Positions 39,261 to 47,192 are shown, counted from the stretch's first letter. The stretch is 64,000 bases of DNA from JAFLCM01 sp046154665 (GCA_046154665.1 JBJXFG010000113.1:1-64000); one strand, 5' to 3'. The notes: generated by a model from the letters alone, not told the origin. Made by a program: numbers and translations.

Positions 39261-39354
39261 CCGCCCTCCGGGCGGAATGTACCATTCCAGCCTACCAGGG
39301 GCTTGCTCGCTGCGCGAGCCGCGCCCATGGCAAAGGTCGCGCGCCCTCCGGGCG
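39261..39354. repeat. right REP-like element of the RAYT locus (inverted)
   Basis: CCGCCC-TCC-GGGCGG (39261-39275), the long hairpin with CCAGGGGC (39295-39302), inner GCTCGC-TGC-GCGAGC (39305-39319) and GCCCATGG (39323-39330, one change from the left copy), then CGCCC-TCC-GGGCG (39342-39354). It is the reverse complement of the left element. Confidence 0.85.
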
Positions 39355-39374
39355 GAGCGCTTGCGATTGCCCTG

Positions 39375-39436
39375 ATTCCCCATTCCCCCCACCGACTCCC
39401 CGCTCCCCGCTCCCCAATCCCACTCCCCACTCCCGC
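39375..39436. repeat. degenerate heptamer run (CTCCCCG/ACTCCCC)
   Basis: CCCACCGACTCCCCGCTCCC and following CGCTCCCC, AATCCCACTCCCCACTCCCG is a run of 7-8-bp units related to ACTCCCG. It ends at the stop codon of the next gene on the minus strand. Confidence 0.6.
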
Positions 39437-39438
39437 CC

Positions 39439-40272
39439 TCACGCAGCGTCCTCGAGCGCCTCTTCGGCCTCCACACCCCGCGGGCCGTTCTTCCCTTTCG
39501 CCACCGGGCGCGCCGGCTCGGCGGCGGCTTCGCGGCACGCCTGCTCCAGCGCCTGGTGCAGCTTTTCGTGGTCCGTCACCGAGTGCAGCCGTTCGAACAA
39601 GTCTTCCACCCGTGCGAACACGTCAATGCCTGAATCCACTTCGGCGATCGCGCGGTCGCCCAGCGCTTCGCTCGCCGCCTGGAACCATTCGTGGGTCACT
39701 TCGCCGTCGTCCGGAGGGGTGACGTAGGCGCGGAGCGTCACCGGGCCGATCATCACCACCGGCCAATCGCCTGGGCGGCGGTCGAGCTTCACGCTCTTCA
39801 CCGCCGGCTCGCGGGCCAGCACCATCACCGGGGTCTTCCGTCGCGACGCTCGGTCACGCAGGTCGCGTGCATCGGCACCCACCAGCGGCGGCTCGATCAG
39901 GTAGCACCCCGGATCGATCTCCTGCCCCTCGGGGATCGGCTCGCGCAGGATCACCAAGTTCCCCGTGTCCACCGCCTGCAGGCGGATCTGACGCCGGGCT
40001 TCTTGCAGCGGCATGAGGATGCGGGCCATGCGCTCGTAGTCGCCCACGCTGTGGGCCAGTTCGAGGGCTTCCAGGCACACCGACTCGCAGTCGAAGTAGT
40101 TGGTTTCGACCAGGGCGCGCGAAGCGTTCTCCATCAACTTGTCGATGCGGGCGGCGGCCTGGGACGGTTTGGTCATGATGGGTCGGGACGGGAGAGCGGC
40201 GTGGGCCGCGATCGATCCGGCGATGCCGTGGGGCTCATCGGGACGGAACTTCGTTGAGGTGGCGGGGGTCAT
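39439..40272 (-). CDS. hypothetical protein
   Basis: A 277-residue cytoplasmic protein. The N-terminal half (MTKPSQAAARIDKLMENASR, DCESVCLEALELAHSVGDYERMARILMPLQEARRQ) looks like helical TPR-like repeats. The C-terminal half has LVILREPIPEGQEIDPGCYLIEPPLVGADAR and WPVVMIGPVTLRAYVTPPD, then a helical tail rich in Ala and Glu. No known family is certain. The start is uncertain between 40272 (used) and 40176, where MTKPSQ begins. The next minus-strand gene upstream begins 88 bases away, so the two may be cotranscribed. Confidence 0.5.
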   Translation of the reverse strand: MTPATSTKFRPDEPHGIAGSIAAHAALPSRPIMTKPSQAAARIDKLMENASRALVETNYFDCESVCLEALELAHSVGDYERMARILMPLQEARRQIRLQAVDTGNLVILREPIPEGQEIDPGCYLIEPPLVGADARDLRDRASRRKTPVMVLAREPAVKSVKLDRRPGDWPVVMIGPVTLRAYVTPPDDGEVTHEWFQAASEALGDRAIAEVDSGIDVFARVEDLFERLHSVTDHEKLHQALEQACREAAAEPARPVAKGKNGPRGVEAEEALEDAA

Positions 40273-40360
40273 GGTACGCCTCGTGGTGAGCGGGCCGACG
40301 AGCCGGCGCGCCGGACCACAGGCCCGGTCAGAGACGCCCGCGCGAAACTGGTTATCAGAT

Positions 40361-40960
40361 TCATCGGGCCGAAGCGCCGCGCCCTGAACCGCAGCCGACC
40401 GCCATCTCGCCCAGAACATCCGCCCAACGACCGCTGAGCTCGGGTAGGTCGTAGGCCAGGGTGTCGCCCAGCGACGCCCAATCCTGCTGCTGCAACGATC
40501 GGCGGAGTTCCTGCAGGGCGGTCGAGAGAGCGGATGTGAGATCGTCGCCGACGGGGGCCCGAACGCCCAGCGTCCCGGCCAGCGACATGACCTGCTTGGC
40601 CTGGTCCCAGGCCCCGAGGATGTCGGTCAGGCCGGCCATCGCCTCGGCGGTCTTTGAAGATTGGATGAGATCGGCGGTCTCGGCCTGGCGCGGGCCCAGG
40701 TCGCGGAGCGTGTCGGCCGCGAAAAGCAGCGATTCACGCAGCAAGAGCCCCGCGTCGGCGGTTTTTACGTGCAGCTCACCGGCGAAGGGCGACCGGGTCG
40801 GCGGCTCCGATAGTTCCTCCCCCGTGACCACCCGGCCGTCGGCCACCACTTCGATCACCAGGCGGCCCGGGGTGGCCCCGCGCACCGCTTCCAACGCCCG
40901 ACCCAGCGTCAGCGGCTTGGGTTCCACCTCCAGCACACGACCATCGATGAGCGTCTTCAT
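40361..40960 (-). CDS. hypothetical protein, possibly operon partner of the downstream gene
   Basis: A 199-residue protein beginning MKTLIDGRVLEVEPKPLTLGRALEAVRG. It then has a small beta strand region (LVIEVVADGRVVTGEELSE) and a long helical part (LLLRESLLFAADTLRDLGPRQAETADLIQ, LSTALQELRRSLQQQDWAS), ending GSGRGASAR. It has no signal peptide or membrane helix and no recognised family. The gene is 88 bases upstream of the previous hypothetical on the same strand and divergent from the transaldolase-like gene, across a heptamer array. Confidence 0.5.
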   Translation of the reverse strand: MKTLIDGRVLEVEPKPLTLGRALEAVRGATPGRLVIEVVADGRVVTGEELSEPPTRSPFAGELHVKTADAGLLLRESLLFAADTLRDLGPRQAETADLIQSSKTAEAMAGLTDILGAWDQAKQVMSLAGTLGVRAPVGDDLTSALSTALQELRRSLQQQDWASLGDTLAYDLPELSGRWADVLGEMAVGCGSGRGASAR

Positions 40961-41065
40961 GGTCCCGATATCGTCGGCGTTTCGGCCCCCTTCCATGCAC
41001 CATCATTGAAAGACGCATCCGAGTTACACTGCGGGTCATCCAAATCACCCTCGTCCGCCGGAAGC

Positions 41066-41106
41066 CGACATCCCGACTGCCGACTCCCCACTCCCGACTC
41101 CCGCCC
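41066..41106. repeat. ACTCCCG heptamer run
   Basis: CCCGACTGCCGACTCCCC followed by ACTCCCGACTCCCG, about five 7-bp units. It lies 28 bases upstream of the transaldolase-like start codon. Confidence 0.7.
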
Positions 41107-41133
41107 CAAAAACCCCGAAAGGCACCCCCACCC

Positions 41134-41778
41134 ATGAAGATCTACATCGACACCGCGAACCTCGACGAGATCAAGCAGGCCAACGACCTCGGCGTGCTCG
41201 ACGGGGTCACCACCAACCCCTCACTGATCGCCAAAGAGAAGGTCCCGTACCACAAGCGCCTCGAAGAGATCTGCAAGGTGGTCGCGGGCCCGGTGTCGGG
41301 CGAGGTCATCGCCACCGACTACGCAGGCATGATGAAAGAGGGCGAGACCCTCGCCAAGATCGCCCCCAACATCGTCGTGAAGCTCCCCACGACCGTCGAC
41401 GGGCTCAAGGCGTGCAAGGCCTTCTCCGACCGCGGCGTCAAGACCAACCTCACGCTCGTCTTCCAGCCGCTCCAGGCGATGATGGTCGCCAAGGCCGGTG
41501 CGTTCCTGGTCAGCCCCTTCATCGGGCGGCTTGACGATGTCGCCGACGACGGGATGGACCTGATCCAGAACATCCGCCAGATCTACGACAACTACGGCTA
41601 CAAGACGATGATCCTGGCCGCTTCGATCCGCCACCCGATGCACGTGGTGGACTGCGCCCTGGCCGGCTGCGACGTGGGCACTATGCCGCTGAGCGTGATC
41701 GGCCAGCTGCTCAAGCACCCGCTGACGGACATCGGCCTGAAGAAGTTCATTGAGGATTATCAGAAGGCGCTTGGATGA
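41134..41778 (+). CDS. fructose-6-phosphate aldolase/transaldolase family protein
   Basis: A 214-residue TalC/FsaA-type enzyme, a TIM barrel aldolase acting on dihydroxyacetone or glyceraldehyde units in central carbon metabolism. The Schiff-base lysine is Lys83 in NIVVKLPTTVDGLK. Other conserved blocks are MKIYIDTANLDEIKQA, DGVTTNPSLIAK, GVKTNLTLVF, FVSPFIGRLDD (here LVSPFIGRLDD) and MILAASIRHPMH. The length fits the short FSA/TalC group rather than full transaldolase. The stop codon is immediately followed by a CTTGGGG heptamer run. Confidence 0.93.
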   Translation: MKIYIDTANLDEIKQANDLGVLDGVTTNPSLIAKEKVPYHKRLEEICKVVAGPVSGEVIATDYAGMMKEGETLAKIAPNIVVKLPTTVDGLKACKAFSDRGVKTNLTLVFQPLQAMMVAKAGAFLVSPFIGRLDDVADDGMDLIQNIRQIYDNYGYKTMILAASIRHPMHVVDCALAGCDVGTMPLSVIGQLLKHPLTDIGLKKFIEDYQKALG

Positions 41779-41780
41779 GG

Positions 41781-41808
41781 CTTGGGGCTTGAGGCTTGGG
41801 GCTTGAGC
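41781..41808. repeat. CTTGGGG heptamers, left flank of the four-helix-bundle gene
   Basis: Four units: CTTGGGG, CTTGAGG, CTTGGGG, CTTGAGC. They begin three bases after the transaldolase-like stop codon. The complementary array is at 42268-42293. Confidence 0.85.
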
Positions 41809-41879
41809 CGAGGCGAGGAGTTGCGGCGACTTCGGCCGCGCCCGTGCTGTGCCAATGGGCCTGATGAAGGGGCCGTTTT

Positions 41880-42254
41880 TTGAGCAGAGACCATCGCAAG
41901 CTGGAGGCGTTTCGACTCGCCGACGAGTTTGTCTTGGAGGTGTACGAGCTCTCTCGCCATATGCCAAGAGACGAGATCTTCGGCCTCACCTCTCAGCTCC
42001 GTCGTGCCGCTGTCTCTGCGGCGGCAAACATCGTCGAGGGCGCGGCGCGTTCATCTGAGCGCGAGTATGTCCATTTCCTGAACATCGCGATGGGCTCGCT
42101 GCGCGAAGCGGGATACCACCTCTCGCTGGCGGTGAGACTCGGCATGGTTGACCAAGCGACCGCCGCCGGAGCCGAGGACGCGTACCAGAGTGCCGCGAAA
42201 ACACTTCACGGCCTCATCAAATCACTCAAGCAGCGACCGGTTCCGCCGGATTGA
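41880..42254 (+). CDS. four-helix bundle protein (TIGR02436 / S23 type)
   Basis: A 124-residue protein of the family first found as intervening-sequence-encoded proteins in 23S rRNA genes. The sequence is a full match to the family consensus: RKLEAFRLADEFVLEVYELS, FGLTSQLRRAAVSAAANIVEG, ARSSEREYVHFLNIAMGSLREAGYHLSLA. The start is TTG at 41880, which gives the family N-terminus. No ATG is available. It is flanked by CTTGGGG heptamers on the left and their complement on the right. The molecular role is unknown; the basic bundle may bind RNA or DNA. Confidence 0.85.
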   Translation: MSRDHRKLEAFRLADEFVLEVYELSRHMPRDEIFGLTSQLRRAAVSAAANIVEGAARSSEREYVHFLNIAMGSLREAGYHLSLAVRLGMVDQATAAGAEDAYQSAAKTLHGLIKSLKQRPVPPD

Positions 42255-42267
42255 CGAGTCGATCGTG

Positions 42268-42293
42268 CCAAGCCCCAAGCCCCAAGCCTCAAG
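42268..42293. repeat. CCCCAAG heptamers, right flank of the four-helix-bundle gene
   Basis: CCAAGCCCCAAGCCCCAAGC and then CTCAAG, about three and a half complementary units facing those at 41781-41808. The RidA stop codon (TGA on the minus strand, 42289-42291) lies inside this repeat, so the end of ridA is written by the array. Confidence 0.85.
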
Positions 42294-42765
42294 TCCCCAC
42301 CTCGACCACGAAATCCACCTCAACCGCGGCACCGAGCGGGAGCGCTGGCACGCCCACCGCTGCCCGCGCGTGCTTGCCCGCTTCGCCGAAAATCTCGACC
42401 AGCAGGTCGCTCGCCCCGTTGGCGACTTTGGGCTGCTCGGTGAACCCGTGGTCGCAGGCGACGAAGACGCCGACCTTGACGATGCGTTTCACTTTGTCGA
42501 TGCTGCCGAGGGCTGCTTGCAGCTGTGCGAGGCCGTTGAGCACACATTGGCGGGCGCACTGCTGGGCCTGTTCGAGCGAGACGGCGCTGGGCACGACGCC
42601 CGAGGCGAGGAGGGCACCGTCCTTCATGGGAATTTGACCGGCGACAAAGGCCAGCCCGGCCTTCTCGACCACCACCACCGGGACATACGACGCCACCGGC
42701 TTGGGGGCAGGGGGGAGGGTGATGCCGAGTTCCTGGAGGCGTTGGGTGGGGGTGAGGGTGAGCAT
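42289..42765 (-). CDS. RidA/YjgF family protein
   Basis: A 158-residue member of the RidA family; the archetype hydrolyses reactive enamine/imine intermediates from amino-acid metabolism. Motifs are YVPVVVVEKAGLAFVAGQIPMKDG, SLEQAQQCARQCVLNGLAQLQAALG and ALPLGAAVEVDFVVEVG. The signature Arg of active RidA (about residue 105, R-x-x-V-x-L-P) is not obvious, so it may be one of the Rid subgroups with unknown reaction. The ATG at 42765 gives the family start MLTLTPTQRLQELG. The stop codon lies in a heptamer repeat. Confidence 0.85.
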   Translation of the reverse strand: MLTLTPTQRLQELGITLPPAPKPVASYVPVVVVEKAGLAFVAGQIPMKDGALLASGVVPSAVSLEQAQQCARQCVLNGLAQLQAALGSIDKVKRIVKVGVFVACDHGFTEQPKVANGASDLLVEIFGEAGKHARAAVGVPALPLGAAVEVDFVVEVGT

Positions 42766-43360
42766 GATTGGTAAAAGTTCGGGTTCGGGGTTCGAGCGGG
42801 TTCGGGGTGTTCCCTCGTTTTGGGTGTCCCGGTGAGGGGCCTCGTGACGAGGGGGAGGGGCAAGGCTGGAAGGGGAAAACCTGTCGCGCGGAATTTCGGT
42901 CCAAGTTCGGGGCCTGTCGCGGAACCGGATAACCTTGACAGGCGAATCGGTGAACGTATCGTATCGATCCGCACCCGCAACGCATCGACCTCGACTGGAG
43001 GCTCGGCTCCGCACGCCTGCGGAATCCGCCCCTCACCCCGGCGAATGCCTTTCCCGCCCTGATTTTCTTATACGGGATGATTCTCGCCGAACGGTCTCTT
43101 GATGCCTTGCGAGTGGGATGGTGAACGATGAGGCCCGCGGCGTTTCGAAGCCGCGGGTTGTTCGTCGCTCGCCGAATCATCGGCGCTTGTCGCGCCGGTG
43201 ATGGTCGGGACTCAGCCCGCTGCCCGAGCACATGTGCTTTGGCGGATGCCCCGCTCTGGCGGGGAGCAAGCGGCTGCGTTCCGGGCTCGCGTCCGTTGGA
43301 CTGGGCACAACGGCCGGGTTTCGAGTTTGTTTCCCGCACCGCCCTGAGGCATCGCAAACC
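42766..43360. promoter_or_regulatory. long upstream region of the first pseudopilin pair, with hairpins
   Basis: 595 bases without a gene. Hairpins: CCCGCGGC-N8-GCCGCGGG at 43134-43157 (loop contains TTCGAA), and CCCCGC-TCTG-GCGGGG at 43249-43264, whose stem matches the leader hairpin at 25436-25451. TTGACA at 42935-42940 with TATCGT 16 bases later is a possible but weak promoter. This is the longest leader in the window and could hold regulation of the pilin gene. Confidence 0.4.
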
Positions 43361-44413
43361 ATGAATCAGAACAAGAAGCGCGGCTTCACCCTCGTCGAGC
43401 TGCTGGTGGTCATCGCGATCATCGCGCTGCTCATCGGCATCCTGCTCCCGGCCCTCAGCCGGGCCCGCAAGAACGCCCAGCAGATCAAGGACGGCACCCA
43501 GGTCCGCGCCGTCGTCCAGGCCCTCAACAACTTCGCCGCCAACAACCGCGGCAACTTCCCGCTCCCGTCGGCGATCGACCGCGGCAACATCACCGAGCCG
43601 AGCATCACCACCGATGTCACCCGCAAGGATCGCACCGGCTCGATCTTCTCGATCATGATCTTCAACAACCTGCTCACCCCCGAGGGCATGGTTTCGCCGA
43701 ACGAGACTGGCCGCGCCCAGACCTTCTCCGGCTACAAGTATGAGAACGTAAACGTCGGCGGCATCCAGACGCCCGACCTCGCCCTGTACGACCCCCGCTA
43801 CAAGGGCAGCCCCTGCGACCACACCGGCGCTTCGCAGCCCTCGTTCGGCACCGCCGCCCCCGGCGAGCCGATCGACGCGTCGCTGAACTCCGAAGTCGCG
43901 CACAACTCGTACGCCCACATGGCCGTCTTCGGGGCCCGAGCCGCTTTCTGGACCAACACCGTCAACTCCTCGCTGCCGCTGATCTCGAATCGCGGTCCGG
44001 CGTACAAGGTCCGTCGCATCAACTACGCCAACAACGAGACCTGGGCCAGCCAGATCCAGGACGGAAGCTCGAACGAGCAGTACGGCCTGCGCTCCGACGC
44101 GCTGCTGACCTACGGGCAGGGCGCCCGTTGGCAGGGCAACGTCGGCTACGCCGACAACCACGTCACCTTTGAGTCCGACCCCGATCCCGAGTCGGTCACG
44201 TATCAGACCCGCGTCGGCACCAACGTTGTCTCCAAGCGTGACAACCTGTTTGTCGACGAGGAAGACGAAGGCGTCAACGCTTCGGATACCTCGCGCCGCA
44301 ACGCCTACCTCCGCCAGTGGCGCACCGGCGCTAGCGGGGCGATCACCTACGCGAACTCGCTCGACCCCATCGCCGCTACGATCGTCTGGATCGACGGCCG
44401 GACCTGCCAGTAA
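43361..44413 (+). CDS. pseudopilin-like protein 1 of a tandem pair
   Basis: A 350-residue protein with a prepilin signal: short basic leader MNQNKKRG, then FTLVELLVVIAIIALLIGIL and LPALSRARKNAQQIKDGTQVR, with Glu at mature position 5. The cleavage residue is Gly. The globular part is rich in Asn, Thr and Asp and includes NSYAHMAVFGARAAFWTN, TYGQGARWQGNVGYADNHVTF and a tail DEEDEGVNASDTSRRNAYL. It is clearly related to the next gene, which suggests tandem duplication. Function as for other planctomycete pseudopilins. Confidence 0.88.
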   Translation: MNQNKKRGFTLVELLVVIAIIALLIGILLPALSRARKNAQQIKDGTQVRAVVQALNNFAANNRGNFPLPSAIDRGNITEPSITTDVTRKDRTGSIFSIMIFNNLLTPEGMVSPNETGRAQTFSGYKYENVNVGGIQTPDLALYDPRYKGSPCDHTGASQPSFGTAAPGEPIDASLNSEVAHNSYAHMAVFGARAAFWTNTVNSSLPLISNRGPAYKVRRINYANNETWASQIQDGSSNEQYGLRSDALLTYGQGARWQGNVGYADNHVTFESDPDPESVTYQTRVGTNVVSKRDNLFVDEEDEGVNASDTSRRNAYLRQWRTGASGAITYANSLDPIAATIVWIDGRTCQ

Positions 44414-44455
44414 TCGGACGGCTGGTTTCGAAGGTTGAAGCATGCACATATTCCT

Positions 44456-44485
44456 CTCGGCGGCGCGCCCACCCGCGCCGCCGAG
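44456..44485. promoter_or_regulatory. hairpin between the two pseudopilin genes
   Basis: CTCGGCGGCGCG at 44456-44467, loop CCCACC, and its exact complement 44474-44485 form a 12-bp stem. No T-run follows, so it is not a classical terminator. It lies 71 bases before the second pseudopilin start and could protect the upstream mRNA or slow transcription. Confidence 0.55.
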
Positions 44486-44555
44486 ATTGGTCGAAAGAAT
44501 CTCTCGTCTTCTTCTCCACCCGGTCGCCGAGGCGACCACCCGGAGCTCCCGAACC

Positions 44556-45650
44556 ATGAACCATGTCTCTCTGCGGAACGAGGCCAAGCGTCACCGCCGC
44601 AACTCCGACGGGGGCTTCACCCTCGTCGAACTGCTGGTGGTCATCTCCATCATCGCACTGCTGATCGGCCTGTTGCTGCCGGCCCTGGGCCGGGCCCGCA
44701 AGAACGCCCAGCAGATCAAGGATTCCAGCCAGGTCCGCGGCCTGATCACCGCGTGCCACGCCTGGGCCCAGAACAACAAAGAGGTCTACCCCCGCCCCGA
44801 TCTTCTGGACGCGGCCAACATCACCGAACCGGCCGAAGCGAGCATCGCTGGCCTGGCCGGCAAGAACCGCACGGGTGCCGTGCTCTCGGTGCTGATCTTC
44901 AACAAGGTCATCCCCCCGGAGCAGTGCGTGAGCCCCTCCGAGGCGGACCCTCGGATCAAGGTGATCACGGAAGATCAGTATGACTTCGTGAACCCCGACA
45001 ACATCAACGCCGCGGTCGCGACCAACGCCGCTCTTCAAGCTTCCGCCGTGTGGGACCCTGCGTTCCGAGGCAGCCCGCATCCTCAGGAAACGCGCGCCAA
45101 CTTCACCACCGGCACGTTCGTTCCCCAGGGCGCCGGCAACAACTCGTACGCCCACGTGCCCATCGTTGGCGAGCGCCTTTCGAAGGGCTGGACCAGCATC
45201 TCCATGATCGCCACCAGCCCCGTTTGGGGCAACCGTGGTCCGTTCTACGGCCCCAGCCCGATGGATCCCCGCGACGGCGTCGATACCACCTGGGATGCCG
45301 CGCTCGACGAGCCCGCCAACTTCACCGCGGGCCGCGGCTCGACCTCGATGCTGATCCACGGGGGGAAGACCACCTGGGAAGGCAACGTGGCGTACAACGA
45401 CGGTCACGTCGTCTTCGAGAACAACGCGACGCCCTCCGAGATCACCGTGCAGCACGCGACCAAGGCCTGGCCGGACAACCTGTTCGTTGACGAGAACGAG
45501 CGTGACCGGTTTGGTCCCTTGTCGGATTTCCGCGATCGCAAGAACGCCTTCCTCCGCGTTTGGAAGAAGGGGATGCGCACCGCCGCGGGTGGTGATAGCG
45601 TGACCAACAGCATCAATATCGCCAGCTGGTACGACGGGCAGACGGAGTAA
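44556..45650 (+). CDS. pseudopilin-like protein 2 of a tandem pair
   Basis: A 364-residue protein. The leader is MNHVSLRNEAKRHRRNSDGG, then FTLVELLVVISIIALLIGLL and LPALGRARKNAQQIKDSSQV, with Glu at mature position 5. It matches pseudopilin 1 along its length: SYAHVPIVGERLSKGW, GGKTTWEGNVAYNDGHVVFEN, NLFVDENERDRFG and NAFLRVWKKGM. The conserved segment AYNDGHVVF is reminiscent of the H-x9-D-G-type ending. A strong terminator follows at 45718-45756. Confidence 0.88.
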   Translation: MNHVSLRNEAKRHRRNSDGGFTLVELLVVISIIALLIGLLLPALGRARKNAQQIKDSSQVRGLITACHAWAQNNKEVYPRPDLLDAANITEPAEASIAGLAGKNRTGAVLSVLIFNKVIPPEQCVSPSEADPRIKVITEDQYDFVNPDNINAAVATNAALQASAVWDPAFRGSPHPQETRANFTTGTFVPQGAGNNSYAHVPIVGERLSKGWTSISMIATSPVWGNRGPFYGPSPMDPRDGVDTTWDAALDEPANFTAGRGSTSMLIHGGKTTWEGNVAYNDGHVVFENNATPSEITVQHATKAWPDNLFVDENERDRFGPLSDFRDRKNAFLRVWKKGMRTAAGGDSVTNSINIASWYDGQTE

Positions 45651-45717
45651 TACCTCTTCCCGTTTCCCGTTTCGGTTTGAGCCTCATTCAATGAGTCTCG
45701 TTTAGATTAAGTATCGC

Positions 45718-45756
45718 CGCGGGCCGGACCTTGTGTCTGGCCCGCGTTTCGTTTTG
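45718..45756. terminator. rho-independent terminator
   Basis: Stem CGCGGGCC (45718-45725) with GGCCCGCG (45739-45746), helped by GAC/GTC in the loop, followed by TTTCGTTTTG. It ends the pseudopilin pair on the + strand and also separates it from the convergent DUF4286 gene. Confidence 0.8.
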
Positions 45757-45760
45757 AGGC

Positions 45761-46171
45761 TCACGACGCTGCGGTGACCGCGCGGCCCAGCACCTCGCCG
45801 ATGCGGCGTGACAGCCGCACGCCGCCGGCGTCGAGGAACAGCCGGCGACCTTCTTCGCGGAGCGCGGGCGCACCCTCGCGCAGATATCGATCCAACTCGG
45901 CGCGGCTGGCAAACTCGTAGCGGCACTCCACGCGTGTCACCGTGCTGGCGGCGGGATTTCCGTCGCCGTCCGTGTCGAGAAGGCACACCTCGGCCCGCGC
46001 GCCGCCGCCACTGGTCCCACTCCAGGCCAGCACCGCCGCGGCGTGCCCCGGTGTCGTCCCGTCTCCCAGCAACCACGTGATGTAGCGTTCGGCGACGCGC
46101 GGGTCATCGATCTCCGCCGTCACGGTGTAGCGGACGGGGCGTTTGTGCGGAGCTGGGTCGGCGTGTGGCAT
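45761..46171 (-). CDS. DUF4286 family protein
   Basis: A 136-residue protein. The sequence VRYTVTAEIDDPRVAERYITWLLGDGTTPGHA, then RVECRYEFASRAELDRYLREGAPALREEGRRLFLD, matches the DUF4286 family, whose members are small ferredoxin-like alpha/beta proteins of unknown function. The C-terminus (GGVRLSRRIGEVLGRAV) is the family's usual VAFR-type helix. The ATG at 46171 is used. Confidence 0.75.
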   Translation of the reverse strand: MPHADPAPHKRPVRYTVTAEIDDPRVAERYITWLLGDGTTPGHAAAVLAWSGTSGGGARAEVCLLDTDGDGNPAASTVTRVECRYEFASRAELDRYLREGAPALREEGRRLFLDAGGVRLSRRIGEVLGRAVTAAS

Positions 46172-46306
46172 GTCCGGAGCGTACCTCGGCCGACCGATCT
46201 CGCCGTGCTAGGCTTGCCTCACGCCGACGATGAGCGGAGTCTTCGGAGCGAATCGTCGCGCTGCCGAACTCCGCATTTCCGGCGGGTCTCACGGAGTGCC
46301 GCGGAT

Positions 46307-46963
46307 ATGGGATGGTGGGTCGCGGAACTCTGGCACAACGACCGAGCCTGGCTGGTCTCGCAGGTCTTCTGGGTCATCTTCTCGATCTGCCTGCACGAAC
46401 TGGGGCATGGGTGGTCGGCGATCCGGCTGGGCGACCGCACGCCGATTCTGACCGGGCACATGACGTGGAACCCGGTGAAGCACATGGGGATCCCGAGCCT
46501 GATCGTGTTCGCGCTGACGGGGTATGCGTGGGGGGCGATGCCGGTGGACCCGTCGCGGATGCGCGGGAAGTACGCCGACGCGATCGTGGCGGCGGCGGGC
46601 CCGGCGATGAACCTCGGTCTGGCGGTGGTGTGCACGGCGGCGCTGGCGCTGTGGATGAAGTACGCGCCGGCGAGCACGCCCGATCACTTTGAGCAGAACG
46701 TGCGGACGTTCTTCTTCGCGGGCGCGGTGCTGAACTGCGTGCTGCTGGTGCTGAACCTGCTGCCGGTGCCGCCGCTGGACGGGTCTCGGATCGTGGCGGA
46801 CTTTGTGCCTTCGTTCCGGAATTTGATCTCGGACCCGCGTGCGGCGATGGTGGGGCTGATCGTGATTTTCATCGTGTTCAGCCGGGTCGGGCGTGTCGTG
46901 GCTGACGGCTCGGGGCGGTTGGTGCTGGATGCGTGCCAGTGGGCGGGAAGGGTGCTTCCGTAG
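46307..46963 (+). CDS. site-2 protease family metalloprotease (M50)
   Basis: A 218-residue intramembrane protease. The zinc motif is HELGH in FSICLHELGHGWSAIRLGD near residue 30, and the third ligand is in NLLPVPPLDGSRIVADF near residue 145, so the active site is complete. Hydrophobic helices are at FWVIFSICL, IPSLIVFALTG, AGPAMNLGLAVVCTAALALW, FFFAGAVLNCVLLVL and MVGLIVIFIVF. It is short like the Rv-type YwhC/YdiL group with no PDZ domain. Substrates are usually anti-sigma factors or signal peptides; here unknown. The upstream ATG at 46043 is not used because it lies inside DUF4286. Confidence 0.88.
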   Translation: MGWWVAELWHNDRAWLVSQVFWVIFSICLHELGHGWSAIRLGDRTPILTGHMTWNPVKHMGIPSLIVFALTGYAWGAMPVDPSRMRGKYADAIVAAAGPAMNLGLAVVCTAALALWMKYAPASTPDHFEQNVRTFFFAGAVLNCVLLVLNLLPVPPLDGSRIVADFVPSFRNLISDPRAAMVGLIVIFIVFSRVGRVVADGSGRLVLDACQWAGRVLP

Positions 46964-46995
46964 CGGGGCTGGATGAGTGGGGTGTTCGCGAAGGG

Positions 46996-47021
46996 CCAAC
47001 TCGCTGACGCTCGGGGTTCGC
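46996..47021. repeat. CTCGCTGACGCTCGGGG element
   Basis: CCAACTCGCTGACGCTCG-GGGTTCG, copy of the element at 26720-26750 and 29955-29986. Unlike those, it is 33 bases past a + strand stop codon and points the other way relative to the gene. Confidence 0.65.
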
Positions 47022-47055
47022 TGCGGCGGTTTCGGTGCTGGTGGAGCGGTCTCGC

Positions 47056-47151
47056 GTGCCATGACTCTGCCGGCTTCGGCAGAGTCGTGCTCTGGCCATG
47101 CGATCGTTGCGGCATCCGCACGACTTTGCGGCGGCCGCAAAGTCGTGGCAC
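47056..47151. repeat. GTGCCAC/GTGGCAC bipartite hairpin element
   Basis: First hairpin GACTCTGCCG-GCTT-CGGCAGAGTC (47063-47086). Second hairpin CACGACTTTGCGG-CGG-CCGCAAAGTCGTG (47119-47147), a perfect 13-bp stem. Outer arms are GTGCCA and GTGGCAC. It lies in the gap before the nucleotidase gene terminator. Confidence 0.9.
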
Positions 47152-47192
47152 GAGTCCGGCACCGCTACGCATGTACAGAAGCCGCGCCAATG

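Larger units (their letters stand above)
38649..39354. mobile_element. RAYT transposase gene flanked by inverted REP-like elements
   Basis: A 706-bp unit: left element 38649-38743, transposase gene 38772-39233, right element 39261-39354. The two flanks are inverted copies of each other over about 95 bases and each contains two small palindromes plus one long hairpin. The gaps between flanks and gene are 28 and 27 bases. This layout (one REP-associated tyrosine transposase bordered by inverted REPs) is the classical RAYT locus. Confidence 0.85.
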
